DNA of 11,882 bases from Candidatus Falkowiibacteriota bacterium. Lineage in GTDB: Bacteria > Patescibacteriota > Patescibacteriia > Patescibacteriales > UBA12465. Each line of letters opens with the position of its first letter. Position 1 is the stretch's first letter. Shown piece by piece: positions 1-6,995 of this stretch. Location of the stretch: assembly GCA_903857815.1 (NCBI GenBank), contig CAIOGK010000064.1:1-11882 (forward strand), read 5' to 3'. The notes under the pieces were generated by a model. It had not been told where the DNA came from, ran no database searches, and saw only the letters and a list, made by a program, of their open reading frames with translations. The position numbers were made by a program, and so were the translations under genes.

Positions 1-33
1 GAAAAAATATTTAAAGAATTAATTAATAAATAA
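1..33 (+). CDS. 3' end of an unidentified upstream gene (partial)
   Basis: From base 1 this frame reads EKIFKELINK and stops at TAA (31-33). The other two plus frames hit stops at 12-14 and 20-22. The peptide is charged and helical-looking, like the C-terminus of a soluble protein, and ends 10 nt before the thioredoxin start, so the two genes are probably in one operon. Ten residues are too few to name the gene. Confidence 0.5.
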   Translation, partial: EKIFKELINK

Positions 34-43
34 AAAGAAATGT

Positions 44-376
44 ATGTCAAAAGCAATAGAATTAAATAAAGATAATTTTAAAGCAGAAGTTTTAAGTAGT
101 GACCAAGTAGTATTGGTTGATTTTTGGGCACCATGGTGTATGCCTTGCCAAATGATGGCCCCGATCCTTGATGAATTAGCAGTTGATATGGCTGGTAAAG
201 TTAAGGTTGCTAAAGTAAATACTGAAGATGGTAGTAATCAAGATTTAGCCATGGAATATCAAATTCAAAGTATTCCTAATATGAAACTTTTTAAGGATGG
301 TAAAGTTATTGGAGAATTTATTGGAATGCGCAATAAGGAAACCTTAAAAAGTGAAATTGAAATGTTGATTAAATAA
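44..376 (+). CDS. trxA: Thioredoxin with WCMPC active site
   Basis: Small cytoplasmic dithiol oxidoreductase that reduces protein disulfides, normally recharged by thioredoxin reductase. The 110 residues match the usual length of a single-domain thioredoxin. Visible landmarks are the buried Asp26 in VDFWA, the redox motif W31-C32-M33-P34-C35, and the cis-proline Pro78 in QSIPNMKLF. There is no signal peptide, so it acts in the cytoplasm. Two deviations from the classic family are Met instead of Gly inside the CxxC motif and PNM instead of PTL after the cis-Pro; both line the substrate groove, so redox potential or partner choice may differ. The start at 44 is preferred over the out-of-frame ATG at 40. 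No Shine-Dalgarno is evident (only AAAAGAAA). It lies 14 nt before glutamate dehydrogenase, probably co-transcribed. The family call is secure; the gene symbol is generic. Confidence 0.95.
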   Translation: MSKAIELNKDNFKAEVLSSDQVVLVDFWAPWCMPCQMMAPILDELAVDMAGKVKVAKVNTEDGSNQDLAMEYQIQSIPNMKLFKDGKVIGEFIGMRNKETLKSEIEMLIK

Positions 377-390
377 CGCATAATAAATAT

Positions 391-1617
391 ATGAGTATAT
401 TTAGTGATAATTTAAATAGGCTTAAAGAAATTCAAAGTTTAGAAGGAATTAGTGATTCTGATATGCGCGTGCTTTTAGAGCCAGTACAAACTAAATACGC
501 TGAAGTAGAATTAAATGGTATAAAATATCCCGCTTGGAGAATTTTGTATAATCGAGCTCTTGGTCCCGGAAAAGGAGGGATTAGATTTCATCCCGATGTT
601 AGTGAAGATGAAGTTAAGTCGTTAGCTTTTTGGATGACTTTAAAAAACTCCTTGGCCGATATTCCTTACGGAGGCGCTAAGGGAGGAATTAAATTTAATC
701 CTAAAGACTTTAATGATAAAGAGCTAGAAAAAATCAGTCGTGAATATGTTGATGCTTTTACAGACTATTTAGGACAAGATAAAGATATTCCCGCTCCCGA
801 TGTTTATACGAATGGTAAAATAATGTCTTGGATGTTAGATGAATTTGAAAAAAAAGTTGGCCATCACGAACCAGGAATGATTACCGGGAAGCCCGTAGAA
901 CTTGGGGGGATTGCAATGCGTGGTGACGCTACTGCTCAAGGAGGTTATGTAGTTATTAAAGAAATGGCCTCTAAATTTTTAGCTGGTAAATCTAATTTAA
1001 CAGTTGCTATTCAGGGATTTGGTAATGCTGGCTCTTTCATTGCCGACAAACTTGTTGAAGACGGCTTTAGGGTAATTGCCGTTTCTGATAGTAAGGGCGG
1101 AACATATAATGCTAATGGGTTAGACATAAAAATAATTACTGAATTAAAAAGTAATTCCGGATTGGTTGGAGATTACAAAAATGGAACAGTCATTTCTAAT
1201 AGCGATTTATTAGAAATAGAAGTTGATATTTTAGTTTTAGCTGCTTTAGAAAATCAGATTACCGCAGATAATGCTAATAAAATAAAGGCGAAGTGTATAG
1301 TTGAATTAGCGAATGGTCCCATAACTTTTGAAGCCGATAAAATACTAGCTGATTTAGGAAAAATTGTTGTACCCGATATTTTAGCAAATTCCGGAGGAGT
1401 GATAACTAGTTATTTCGAATGGGCACAAAATAGAACTGGTCAGATTTTGGATGATGAATATCTTCGCAACTTATTAGATAAAAAAATGAAAACTAATTGG
1501 TTGCGAGTTTATGATAAATATTATGTTGAATTAGGAAAAAGAACTTTACGACAAGCCGCTTATGCCTTAGCGATTAATAAAATTATTATAGCAGAAAAAT
1601 ATCGTGGTCATGTTTAG
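391..1617 (+). CDS. gdhA: Glutamate dehydrogenase (Glu/Leu/Phe/Val dehydrogenase family)
   Basis: Catalyses reversible oxidative deamination of glutamate to 2-oxoglutarate and ammonia with NAD(P). The length of 408 residues fits the small hexameric GDH class. The substrate domain (about 1-180) carries GPGKGGIRF with Lys61, the lysine that contacts the glutamate side-chain carboxylate in GDHs and is replaced in leucine dehydrogenases. It also carries the catalytic-lysine signature IPYGGAKGGIKFNP (Lys97) and the catalytic Asp137 in PAPDV. The dinucleotide domain has GFGNAG (209-214). Ser340 in VITSYFEW is the second glutamate-specific residue, so glutamate rather than a branched-chain amino acid is the likely substrate. 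Cofactor preference (NAD or NADP) cannot be decided; the end of beta-2 reads VSDSKGG. It sits 14 nt after the thioredoxin gene and ends just before a strong terminator. No Shine-Dalgarno precedes the ATG. Confidence 0.94.
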   Translation: MSIFSDNLNRLKEIQSLEGISDSDMRVLLEPVQTKYAEVELNGIKYPAWRILYNRALGPGKGGIRFHPDVSEDEVKSLAFWMTLKNSLADIPYGGAKGGIKFNPKDFNDKELEKISREYVDAFTDYLGQDKDIPAPDVYTNGKIMSWMLDEFEKKVGHHEPGMITGKPVELGGIAMRGDATAQGGYVVIKEMASKFLAGKSNLTVAIQGFGNAGSFIADKLVEDGFRVIAVSDSKGGTYNANGLDIKIITELKSNSGLVGDYKNGTVISNSDLLEIEVDILVLAALENQITADNANKIKAKCIVELANGPITFEADKILADLGKIVVPDILANSGGVITSYFEWAQNRTGQILDDEYLRNLLDKKMKTNWLRVYDKYYVELGKRTLRQAAYALAINKIIIAEKYRGHV

Positions 1618-1635
1618 AAATATTTAAAAACAATA

Positions 1636-1667
1636 AAAAAAGACTCGAAGTTAATCGAGTCTTTTTT
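1636..1667. terminator. Bidirectional intrinsic terminator
   Basis: A perfect 13-bp stem pairs AAAAAAGACTCGA (1636-1648) with TCGAGTCTTTTTT (1655-1667) around a 6-nt loop AGTTAA. It has a T-run on the plus strand and, by symmetry, on the minus strand. It lies 18 nt after the glutamate dehydrogenase stop and 18 nt beyond the stop of the convergent Dsb-like gene, so it can end both transcripts. Confidence 0.92.
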
Positions 1668-1685
1668 GTTATCGTAAATTGTTTA

Positions 1686-2711
1686 CTAGTTACAACTTGC
1701 AGCTGCACCGCCAGCGGTTGTTCCTGTTCCAAATCCAGGAGCAGGGGTTTCGCTAGAAAGGCTAGCTTGGCATTCACTTGGTTGGTTGTTGAAAGCGGCA
1801 CAGATAGCGGCTAATAAACTAGCGGAATCACGTCCACTTTCAGCAGTCTTGCCATTAATTACTAAGGTTGGGGAACCAGCTACACCATACTTAGTATTAT
1901 CATCTTTATGAATATCAAATCCCGGGAAAGTTCCTTTATATCCAACTTTATTTTTGAAATTCTCTGTAATTTTATACTTTGAATCAGTAGCAGTTACACA
2001 AGAATCAAGTTTGGATGTATTAATTCCAGCGGACTGTAAGCAGTCAGCACTTTTACCAGCAGTTAAATAACATTTTAAGTAGCTGTTAAATTTATCACCC
2101 TGATCTTTATTAATACAATATTGAACCATTTGTTCTTTTAATTCAGCCTCACCATGCATAGCGTAGTCAACAAATTTTAAAGAAAAATCGATTTTTTTAC
2201 CAAGAGCTTCAATCGCCGGTAAAATACCTTTTTCGATTTGTGTTCCGTATGGGCATTCGCTCATAACAAATAATTCAACAACTGGCTTATCTGTTTTTGG
2301 CAAATCGACTGGAGCAGTTGGAGTCGCAGCAGCGTTAGTACCGCCAGCTGGAGTGTTTTTCATTTCATCTACATCAAAAGCTTGAGGGAAAAATAATTTC
2401 CCATCTTTAGTCATATATGAATCAACGACATCGCTTACGATATCAACTTTTAATTTATACATTCCGTACACTTCAGTAATTTCTTTAACGGTTGCTGTCC
2501 CGCCGCCAGACATTAAATAACCATTGATGAAGGTTTCGGCTGCTACTTTCGCGTTTTCGCTATTTAGACTCTTTCCTTTTACAGGTTGATCAGCGGCTGG
2601 TTTTTTAAAAGACATATAGCCGATGATAGCTAATATTACAACCAAGACGATAGGTAAAACAACCTTGGTCATAGTTTTTGATTGCGCTAAGCGCTTGAGG
2701 TGTTTTTTCAT
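1686..2711 (-). CDS. Membrane-anchored DsbA/thioredoxin-fold protein with a CPYG motif
   Basis: The 341 residues begin with a basic N-terminus (KKHLKRLAQ), one membrane segment at about 17-34 and no cleavage site, so the rest should face outward. Residues 50-115 form a small domain I do not recognise. A low-complexity Ala/Pro/Thr linker (about 120-140) leads to a thioredoxin-like domain from 143. There VELFVMSECPYG places Cys153 at the active-site position, and GSPTLVINGK (279-288) supplies the cis-Pro281 strand. The motif is C-P-Y-G, so the usual second active-site Cys is missing. Seven further cysteines (199, 214, 224, 238, 304, 314, 340) follow; the spacing of 304 and 314 after GRDSASLL, and the Gly-rich C-terminal tail ending SCN, stand out. 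Likely an extracytoplasmic thiol oxidoreductase, isomerase or reductase of the DsbA/GILT-like group; the precise role is unknown. It has its own promoter and ends against the convergent terminator. Confidence 0.8.
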   Translation of the reverse strand: MKKHLKRLAQSKTMTKVVLPIVLVVILAIIGYMSFKKPAADQPVKGKSLNSENAKVAAETFINGYLMSGGGTATVKEITEVYGMYKLKVDIVSDVVDSYMTKDGKLFFPQAFDVDEMKNTPAGGTNAAATPTAPVDLPKTDKPVVELFVMSECPYGTQIEKGILPAIEALGKKIDFSLKFVDYAMHGEAELKEQMVQYCINKDQGDKFNSYLKCYLTAGKSADCLQSAGINTSKLDSCVTATDSKYKITENFKNKVGYKGTFPGFDIHKDDNTKYGVAGSPTLVINGKTAESGRDSASLLAAICAAFNNQPSECQASLSSETPAPGFGTGTTAGGAAASCN

Positions 2712-2761
2712 AAGGTTTATTAAAATTATTATTACTTATTAATTTAGTTCTTATAAATGCT

Positions 2762-2790
2762 ATTATACTAAAAAACAATACGGGAGTCAA
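2762..2790 (-). promoter_or_regulatory. Sigma70-type promoter of the Dsb-like gene
   Basis: On the minus strand TTGACT (2790-2785) and a perfect TATAAT (2767-2762) are separated by 17 bp. The predicted start near 2755 gives a leader of about 43 nt before the ATG at 2711. It lies between the pseudouridine synthase stop and the Dsb-like gene, so that gene can be expressed independently of the upstream flippase operon. Confidence 0.8.
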
Positions 2791-2814
2791 AGACTTAGAG
2801 ATATTTTGTATTTA

Positions 2815-3579
2815 TTAAAATTTCGGCAAGAATGCTTCTAGGTTGGTATCTAATTTAATGGTAAAGTCTTGCTTTTCTCCTGCTAGACTAGAAAATGATA
2901 AGCGACTAGCCATAAGAAAGACTCGGCCAAGGTTAATTTTATCATTTTTACTTTTGGTTTTTTTAGTAAAATATAAAGTATCGCCTACTAAAGGATGTCC
3001 ATAGGCAAAAAAGTGAACTCTAATTTGATGGGTGCGACCGGTTTTAATTTTAACTTCTAGATAAGTATAATTAATAAATCTTTTAATGACTTTAAAGCTG
3101 GTAATCGCCTCCTTCGCTTGGAATACGCCAGCTATATTACCCTTATCTCTTGATTTTGGGGTGCGACGAACCAGTAAATCGGTAGCATTTAATGGCATGG
3201 CAGCCATTCGATAGCCATCTTTAGCACGTTTAATGGGGAAGCAAATTTCACCGTCATCATTTTCAATCTTTCCGTAGACAAGCGCTAAATATTGTTTATT
3301 GATTTCTCGTGTTTTAAATTGTTCTTTTAAGTTTTCAAAACTTTGGTTATTTTTTGCAATTACCATTAGACCACTCACGTCCTTATCTAAACGATGGACT
3401 ATTCCTGGTCTAGTTGGGTCATCACCAACCTGTGCAATATTAGGATAACGCTCTATTAGTAAATCAGCCAAAGTTTTACCAACAATATTTCCGCCCCCAT
3501 GAACCGCTAAACCAGCCGGTTTATTAATTACCAAACAGTCAGCATCTTCAAAAATTATTTCTGGAAAATTATTATCCAT
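2815..3579 (-). CDS. RluA-family 23S rRNA-type pseudouridine synthase, no S4 domain
   Basis: Isomerises specific uridines to pseudouridine in structured RNA, most often 23S rRNA in this family. The 254 residues show the RluA-family order: an N-terminal strand ending INKPAGLAVH (18-27), the catalytic motif HRLDKDVSG with nucleophile Asp65, the REINKQYLALV segment (91-101), and GRTHQIRVHF (181-190) followed by HPLVGDTLY. The motif has Val where many relatives have Thr (HRLDKDTSG). RluD and RluC carry an N-terminal S4 RNA-binding domain of about 60 residues; here the catalytic domain begins almost at residue 7, so the S4 domain is absent, as in RluA itself. The target position therefore cannot be assigned. 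The start lies 8 nt after the flippase stop, indicating one transcript; no promoter or Shine-Dalgarno is visible in that gap. Confidence 0.93.
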   Translation of the reverse strand: MDNNFPEIIFEDADCLVINKPAGLAVHGGGNIVGKTLADLLIERYPNIAQVGDDPTRPGIVHRLDKDVSGLMVIAKNNQSFENLKEQFKTREINKQYLALVYGKIENDDGEICFPIKRAKDGYRMAAMPLNATDLLVRRTPKSRDKGNIAGVFQAKEAITSFKVIKRFINYTYLEVKIKTGRTHQIRVHFFAYGHPLVGDTLYFTKKTKSKNDKINLGRVFLMASRLSFSSLAGEKQDFTIKLDTNLEAFLPKF

Positions 3580-3587
3580 ATTGATAT

Positions 3588-5063
3588 TTATAAATTACTT
3601 GAATTATAAGGTTGCCCGCCACTTGATTTTTTAGAAATGGTTTTTAAATCTTCTAGTTTTATGCCTCCGATTAAAAACAAGATTACAAAATAAATACTAG
3701 CAGCTAAACAAATGGTTGTGATTAATCCCAGCACGCCTAGTTGTAAGTTTTTGGGATATAAATAAAGAAATAAACCCATTAAAGACCCGGCTAATATAGA
3801 TTTTAAGATTACTTTGAAATTAGGACGAAAGTGACTATATTTAAAAACACAGTAAGCAGAGAAAATGGCAATTAATAATTCACTATAAATTGTAACTGCG
3901 GCCGCCCCAAAATAAGAAAATCTTGGAATTAAAATAAAATATGCTGCTAGAGAACTAATACTAGTAAAGGCATAAAAACCAATTAATTTTTTCTGTTTAT
4001 CTAGGGCAATAACTGCATGAGAAAACATTGTTCCTAAAAAGATAGCCGCAACGGCAATGATTAAAAGTTGGAGAATAATACCTGATTTATTAAATTCTTG
4101 ACCGGCAACCACTGCCATTACTGGTTCTGCTAAAAACTGTCCGCCAATAATTAGGGGGATAGCAATTATTGCCATGATATCAAAAGACTTTTGGAGAACA
4201 TGCTTGAAATAGCTAATTTTATTTTCTAACCAAGCGGCGGTTAAAATTGGAAGAATCAAGCCAGCAAACATAAATGGTAAAGTTGTTAAAACGTCTACCA
4301 CCTTATAAGCTGCGCCATATAAACCAACCTCCCCGGCGCTTTTAAATAATGATAAAAAAATAATATCAGTCCTTAAATATATCAAATTTAAAATAATGGT
4401 TATAGCTAATGGCCAGGAACGATTAAAAATTTCTCGCCATAACAATGAATCCCATTCAAGTTTAATGGTGGTAAATTTTATGGCAAAAATATAATGAAAA
4501 ATAAAACTGGATGCCCCGGATAAAATTGTTGCTACTAGAATTCCTTTTAAACCAAAATCATAGCGCCAAACACTTAAAATCGCAATTATTAAAACTATAC
4601 GACTTAGCACCTCCGCTAAAGCAGCCCTATCCATGCTAAGTTTTTTTTGAAGCAGGCCAATCACGACTTGGCTTAAAGCGGGGAAAATAAAATATATTAT
4701 AGTTATCATCACGCCCCCTTTAACTATATTGCTATAGGGCATGAAAATTAAAACGATTGGCGCGAGAGCTAATAATCCAATAATAGAAACTAAACGAAAA
4801 CTAAATAAATTATTTAAAATTTTATTTTCTTTAATAGCATCTTTTACGCCGCTTATCATTTGAACAGTAACCAAGGTGAGGCCAAAATCAGCCATGACCG
4901 CAAAAATGGTTAGAAAAGTTATAATGGTTGTATACTCACCAAAACCCTCTCTCCCTAAATAACGAGTAATAAGGGCCAAGGAAAAAAGTCCTAGAACCGT
5001 AGAAATAATTTTACCAATTATCTGTATTAGCGTATTGTGAGCGATTTTTTTAGCAAGACTCAT
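3588..5063 (-). CDS. Polysaccharide flippase (Wzx/MATE-type lipid-linked glycan exporter)
   Basis: Integral membrane protein of about 491 residues from the ATG at 5063, with a dozen or more hydrophobic segments spread along its length. Family hallmarks are the N-terminal IIGKIISTVLGLFSLALITR segment followed by RYLGREGFGEY, and GEVGLYGAAYKVVDVL in the middle, which matches the VGxYxxAxK pattern of Wzx/RfbX flippases. It should move lipid-linked oligosaccharides across the cytoplasmic membrane for surface glycan assembly. A longer reading to a TTG at 5147 would add 28 residues rich in Tyr, Lys and Ile and overlap the divergent gene; MSLAKKIAHNTLIQ at 5063 is the family-like start. It leads an operon with the pseudouridine synthase 8 nt downstream. 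No glycosyltransferases are in the window, so the glycan is unknown. Confidence 0.9.
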   Translation of the reverse strand: MSLAKKIAHNTLIQIIGKIISTVLGLFSLALITRYLGREGFGEYTTIITFLTIFAVMADFGLTLVTVQMISGVKDAIKENKILNNLFSFRLVSIIGLLALAPIVLIFMPYSNIVKGGVMITIIYFIFPALSQVVIGLLQKKLSMDRAALAEVLSRIVLIIAILSVWRYDFGLKGILVATILSGASSFIFHYIFAIKFTTIKLEWDSLLWREIFNRSWPLAITIILNLIYLRTDIIFLSLFKSAGEVGLYGAAYKVVDVLTTLPFMFAGLILPILTAAWLENKISYFKHVLQKSFDIMAIIAIPLIIGGQFLAEPVMAVVAGQEFNKSGIILQLLIIAVAAIFLGTMFSHAVIALDKQKKLIGFYAFTSISSLAAYFILIPRFSYFGAAAVTIYSELLIAIFSAYCVFKYSHFRPNFKVILKSILAGSLMGLFLYLYPKNLQLGVLGLITTICLAASIYFVILFLIGGIKLEDLKTISKKSSGGQPYNSSNL

Positions 5064-5067
5064 TTTC

Positions 5068-5096
5068 TTGTATTTTGATTCTTTCTTATATATAAT
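5068..5096 (+). promoter_or_regulatory. Candidate promoter of the pilin-like gene
   Basis: TTGTAT (5068-5073) and a perfect TATAAT (5091-5096) are 17 bp apart, predicting a start near 5103 and a leader of about 24 nt. The -35 is weak (three of six). It is interleaved with the divergent flippase promoter, so the two genes may compete for polymerase. Confidence 0.45.
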
Positions 5097-5112
5097 GTAA
5101 ATATCCAACTTA

Positions 5113-5141
5113 ATTATAACATTATTATGGAAATAACTAAA
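5113..5141 (-). promoter_or_regulatory. Candidate promoter of the flippase operon
   Basis: On the minus strand a perfect TATAAT (5118-5113) lies 17 bp after TTTAGT (5141-5136), which matches the -35 consensus at only three of six positions. The predicted start near 5106 gives a leader of about 43 nt before the ATG at 5063. The elements overlap the start of the divergent pilin-like gene. Confidence 0.45.
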
Positions 5142-5570
5142 AAGCAAATTTTTTCATTTATTTTTCTATTCGTAGCGATTTTTTCTTTTGCTACATTGTC
5201 TATTTTACCCGCTCAAGCCGACGAGACTTTAAGGGAGGGGCAAGTTGGTCTTAATGAGGTTGGAAGAGTTTTTGGCGGTAGTAGGGCTGAAGGTGATGTT
5301 AGAGGTTTGGCAATTAATTTTATATTAATTACTCTTACTTTCTTAGCGGTTATATTTTTAGTATTAGTTATTTTTGCTGGCTTTAAATATATGACTGCTG
5401 GCGGAAATCAAGATAAAACAACCGAGGCGGTAAAACTTTTAAGAAATGCGGTTATTGGATTATTTATTATTTTAGCATCCTGGATGATTACTCGTTATAT
5501 TATAGTTATGTCTAATCGAGCAGTTAAAAATGCAGCTGATGTTACTACTTATCCAACCTACGGAATGTAA
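5127..5570 (+). CDS. T4SS-pilin-like (TrbC/VirB2-type) small membrane protein
   Basis: A 147-residue protein with a long signal peptide (KK at 5-6, hydrophobic core 9-28) and a plausible signal peptidase site after Ala-Gln-Ala (29-31, next residues DE). The mature part has two membrane segments (about 60-85 and 107-127). They are joined by a short charged loop with the pattern GFKYMTAGGNQDKTTEAVKL (85-104) and followed by NAVIGLFIILASW. The AGGN loop between two helices is the arrangement I know from the T4SS-pilin family common in Patescibacteria, and resembles VirB2/TrbC pilins. A role in a surface filament or secretion channel is an inference. No VirB4, VirB6 or coupling protein lies nearby, so this is an isolated copy. 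It is divergent from the flippase and ends 113 nt before nusA. Confidence 0.78.
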   Translation: MEITKKQIFSFIFLFVAIFSFATLSILPAQADETLREGQVGLNEVGRVFGGSRAEGDVRGLAINFILITLTFLAVIFLVLVIFAGFKYMTAGGNQDKTTEAVKLLRNAVIGLFIILASWMITRYIIVMSNRAVKNAADVTTYPTYGM

Positions 5571-5578
5571 ATACCTTA

Positions 5579-5599
5579 TTTTGTCTGATTTTGACAAAA
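5579..5599. promoter_or_regulatory. Inverted repeat spanning the nusA -35 (possible operator)
   Basis: TTTTGTC (5579-5585) and GACAAAA (5593-5599) form a perfect 7-bp dyad with a 7-nt centre. The right arm contains part of the perfect -35 hexamer TTGACA. A regulator bound here would cover the -35. It could alternatively be a weak RNA hairpin ending the pilin-like transcript, but no T-run follows. Confidence 0.4.
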
Positions 5600-5618
5600 A
5601 TCTCAATTATGTTATTAT
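5591..5618 (+). promoter_or_regulatory. Promoter of nusA
   Basis: A perfect TTGACA (5591-5596) and TATTAT (5613-5618, five of six) are separated by 16 bp. The start is predicted near 5625, giving a leader of about 58 nt. This is the only perfect -35 hexamer among the promoters called here. Confidence 0.7.
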
Positions 5619-5625
5619 ATGAATG

Positions 5626-5656
5626 AAAGCTAGTTGTCTACCGCAATTAGCTTTTT
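5626..5656 (+). terminator. Terminator-like hairpin at the 5' end of the nusA leader
   Basis: AAAGCTAGTTG (5626-5636) pairs with CAATTAGCTTT (5644-5654), an 11-bp stem with one G-U pair and a 7-nt loop, ending in a TTTTT run (5652-5656). It may end the upstream pilin-like transcript. It also begins almost exactly at the predicted nusA transcription start, so nusA mRNA would carry it as a 5'-terminal hairpin. Confidence 0.65.
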
Positions 5657-5683
5657 GTCTTAAAATACTTAAATAATAATATT

Positions 5684-6970
5684 ATGTCGGACATAAGTAA
5701 TGCTATTAAGCAGCTTTGTGACGAAAAAAATTTAGATTTTAAATCTGTTATTTCCGCCATTGAATTAGCTTTAGCCGCCGCTTATCGTAAAGATTACGGT
5801 GAGAGAAATCAAAACATTAGAGTAAAATTCGATTCCGTTACCGGGACATCGGAGATTTTTGATGTAAAAACCGTGGTTGATAATCTACCGGCCGAAGAAG
5901 AAGCGGAAATGTTGAAGAATCTTTATAACCCAAATCCTAAAGAGTTAAGAAAAGAGGAATTTCGTCAAGAATTTCGTCCCGAGTTTGTTCTTCAAGATGA
6001 ATCCGAGGAAGATGGCAAGAAAAAATTTAATCCTAAAACCGATATTCAGATTAAAGAGGCGGGGATTCTTAAGCATGATGCTCAGATTGGGGATGAGGTG
6101 GTAACCGATTTACCAATTCCTGAAAGTTATGGTCGTATGGCTGCCCAAACAGCGAAACAGGTTATTATTCAGAAATTACGAGAGATGGAAAGAGACATGA
6201 TTTTTGGTGAATTTAAAAGTAAAGAAAGAGAAGTCGTTTCTGGAGTTATACAACGTCGTGAAGGACGCTTTGTATTTGTTGATCTTGGAAAAGCGATTGG
6301 CTTATTGCCAGCTGAAGAGCAAATCTATAATGAAAGTTATAATATTGGTGATAGAGTTAAAGTATTTATTAAAGAGGTGCGCGAAGGACATAAAGGTCCA
6401 GAAATTATTCTTTCTCGTCGCAGTGAAGAAATTTTAAAAAAGATTTTTTATTTAGAAATTCCGGAAATTGCTAATGGAACCGTAGAAATTAAAAGTGTTG
6501 CTCGTGAAGCTGGCTCAAGATCAAAAGTAGCTATTTATACCGAGTCAGAGAATGTTGATCCAGTCGGTTCTTGTGTTGGTCAACGAGGCTCAAGAATCCA
6601 AACGATTATTAGTGAGCTTGGTGGAGAAAAAATTGATATTATTGAATATAGTGATGATCAGGCAAAATTTATTGCTAATGCGCTTGCTCCCGCTAAAGTC
6701 TCTAGTATTGAACTTAATAATGAAGAACATAAAGCGATTGTTAAAGTTAGTTCAGATAAACTATCATTAGCGATTGGTAAAAATGGTCAGAATGTTCGTT
6801 TAGCAGCCAGACTTAGCGGCTGGAAAATAGATATTATTGAGTCGACCGAAGAAGGTGAAAAAAAAGTAATTAGTAGCGATGAAGATGGCGCTGCTATTGA
6901 GGAAGTAGCGGCCGAAGAATTTGAAAATGAACTGGCTGCTAATGTTGATGATACCGCTGCAGAAAAATAA
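5684..6970 (+). CDS. nusA: Transcription termination/antitermination factor NusA
   Basis: Binds RNA polymerase and nascent RNA, modulating pausing, intrinsic termination and antitermination. The domain order in 428 residues is: N-terminal polymerase-binding domain (1 to about 180, with IELALAAAYRKDYGE at 26-40 and SYGRMAAQTAKQVIIQKLRE at 148-167); S1 domain (about 183-247, GVIQRREGRFVFVDLGKAIG through EIILSRRS); KH1 (about 280-340, GQRGSRI at 299-305); and KH2 (about 345-390, IGKNGQNVRLAARLSGW at 364-380). A charged stretch at about 70-125, rich in Glu and Lys, interrupts the N-terminal domain and makes it longer than in E. coli. The acidic repeats at the E. coli C-terminus are absent; only an acidic Ala/Glu tail (about 386-428) is present. 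The usual rimP-nusA-infB order is not seen: a pilin-like gene precedes and a pyrophosphatase follows 25 nt later. It has its own strong promoter. Confidence 0.96.
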   Translation: MSDISNAIKQLCDEKNLDFKSVISAIELALAAAYRKDYGERNQNIRVKFDSVTGTSEIFDVKTVVDNLPAEEEAEMLKNLYNPNPKELRKEEFRQEFRPEFVLQDESEEDGKKKFNPKTDIQIKEAGILKHDAQIGDEVVTDLPIPESYGRMAAQTAKQVIIQKLREMERDMIFGEFKSKEREVVSGVIQRREGRFVFVDLGKAIGLLPAEEQIYNESYNIGDRVKVFIKEVREGHKGPEIILSRRSEEILKKIFYLEIPEIANGTVEIKSVAREAGSRSKVAIYTESENVDPVGSCVGQRGSRIQTIISELGGEKIDIIEYSDDQAKFIANALAPAKVSSIELNNEEHKAIVKVSSDKLSLAIGKNGQNVRLAARLSGWKIDIIESTEEGEKKVISSDEDGAAIEEVAAEEFENELAANVDDTAAEK

Positions 6971-6983
6971 AAAATAAATTTAG

Positions 6984-6989
6984 TATAAT
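6984..6989 (+). promoter_or_regulatory. TATAAT element just upstream of the pyrophosphatase start
   Basis: A perfect -10 hexamer sits between nusA and the pyrophosphatase gene. A start 7 nt downstream would fall on the ATG at 6996, making the transcript leaderless. No -35 match or TGn extension is visible at the right spacing, so in AT-rich DNA this may be chance. Confidence 0.3.
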
Positions 6990-6995
6990 AAAATT

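Noticed and set aside
1586..1801. Minus-strand frame across the gdhA end and the terminator
   Set aside because: It crosses a strong terminator and overlaps two well-supported genes; a shadow frame.
5064..5147. N-terminal extension of the flippase to a TTG at 5147
   Set aside because: It would overlap the divergent pilin-like gene, has a non-family Tyr/Lys/Ile-rich sequence, and a better ATG start with a family-like N-terminus lies at 5063.
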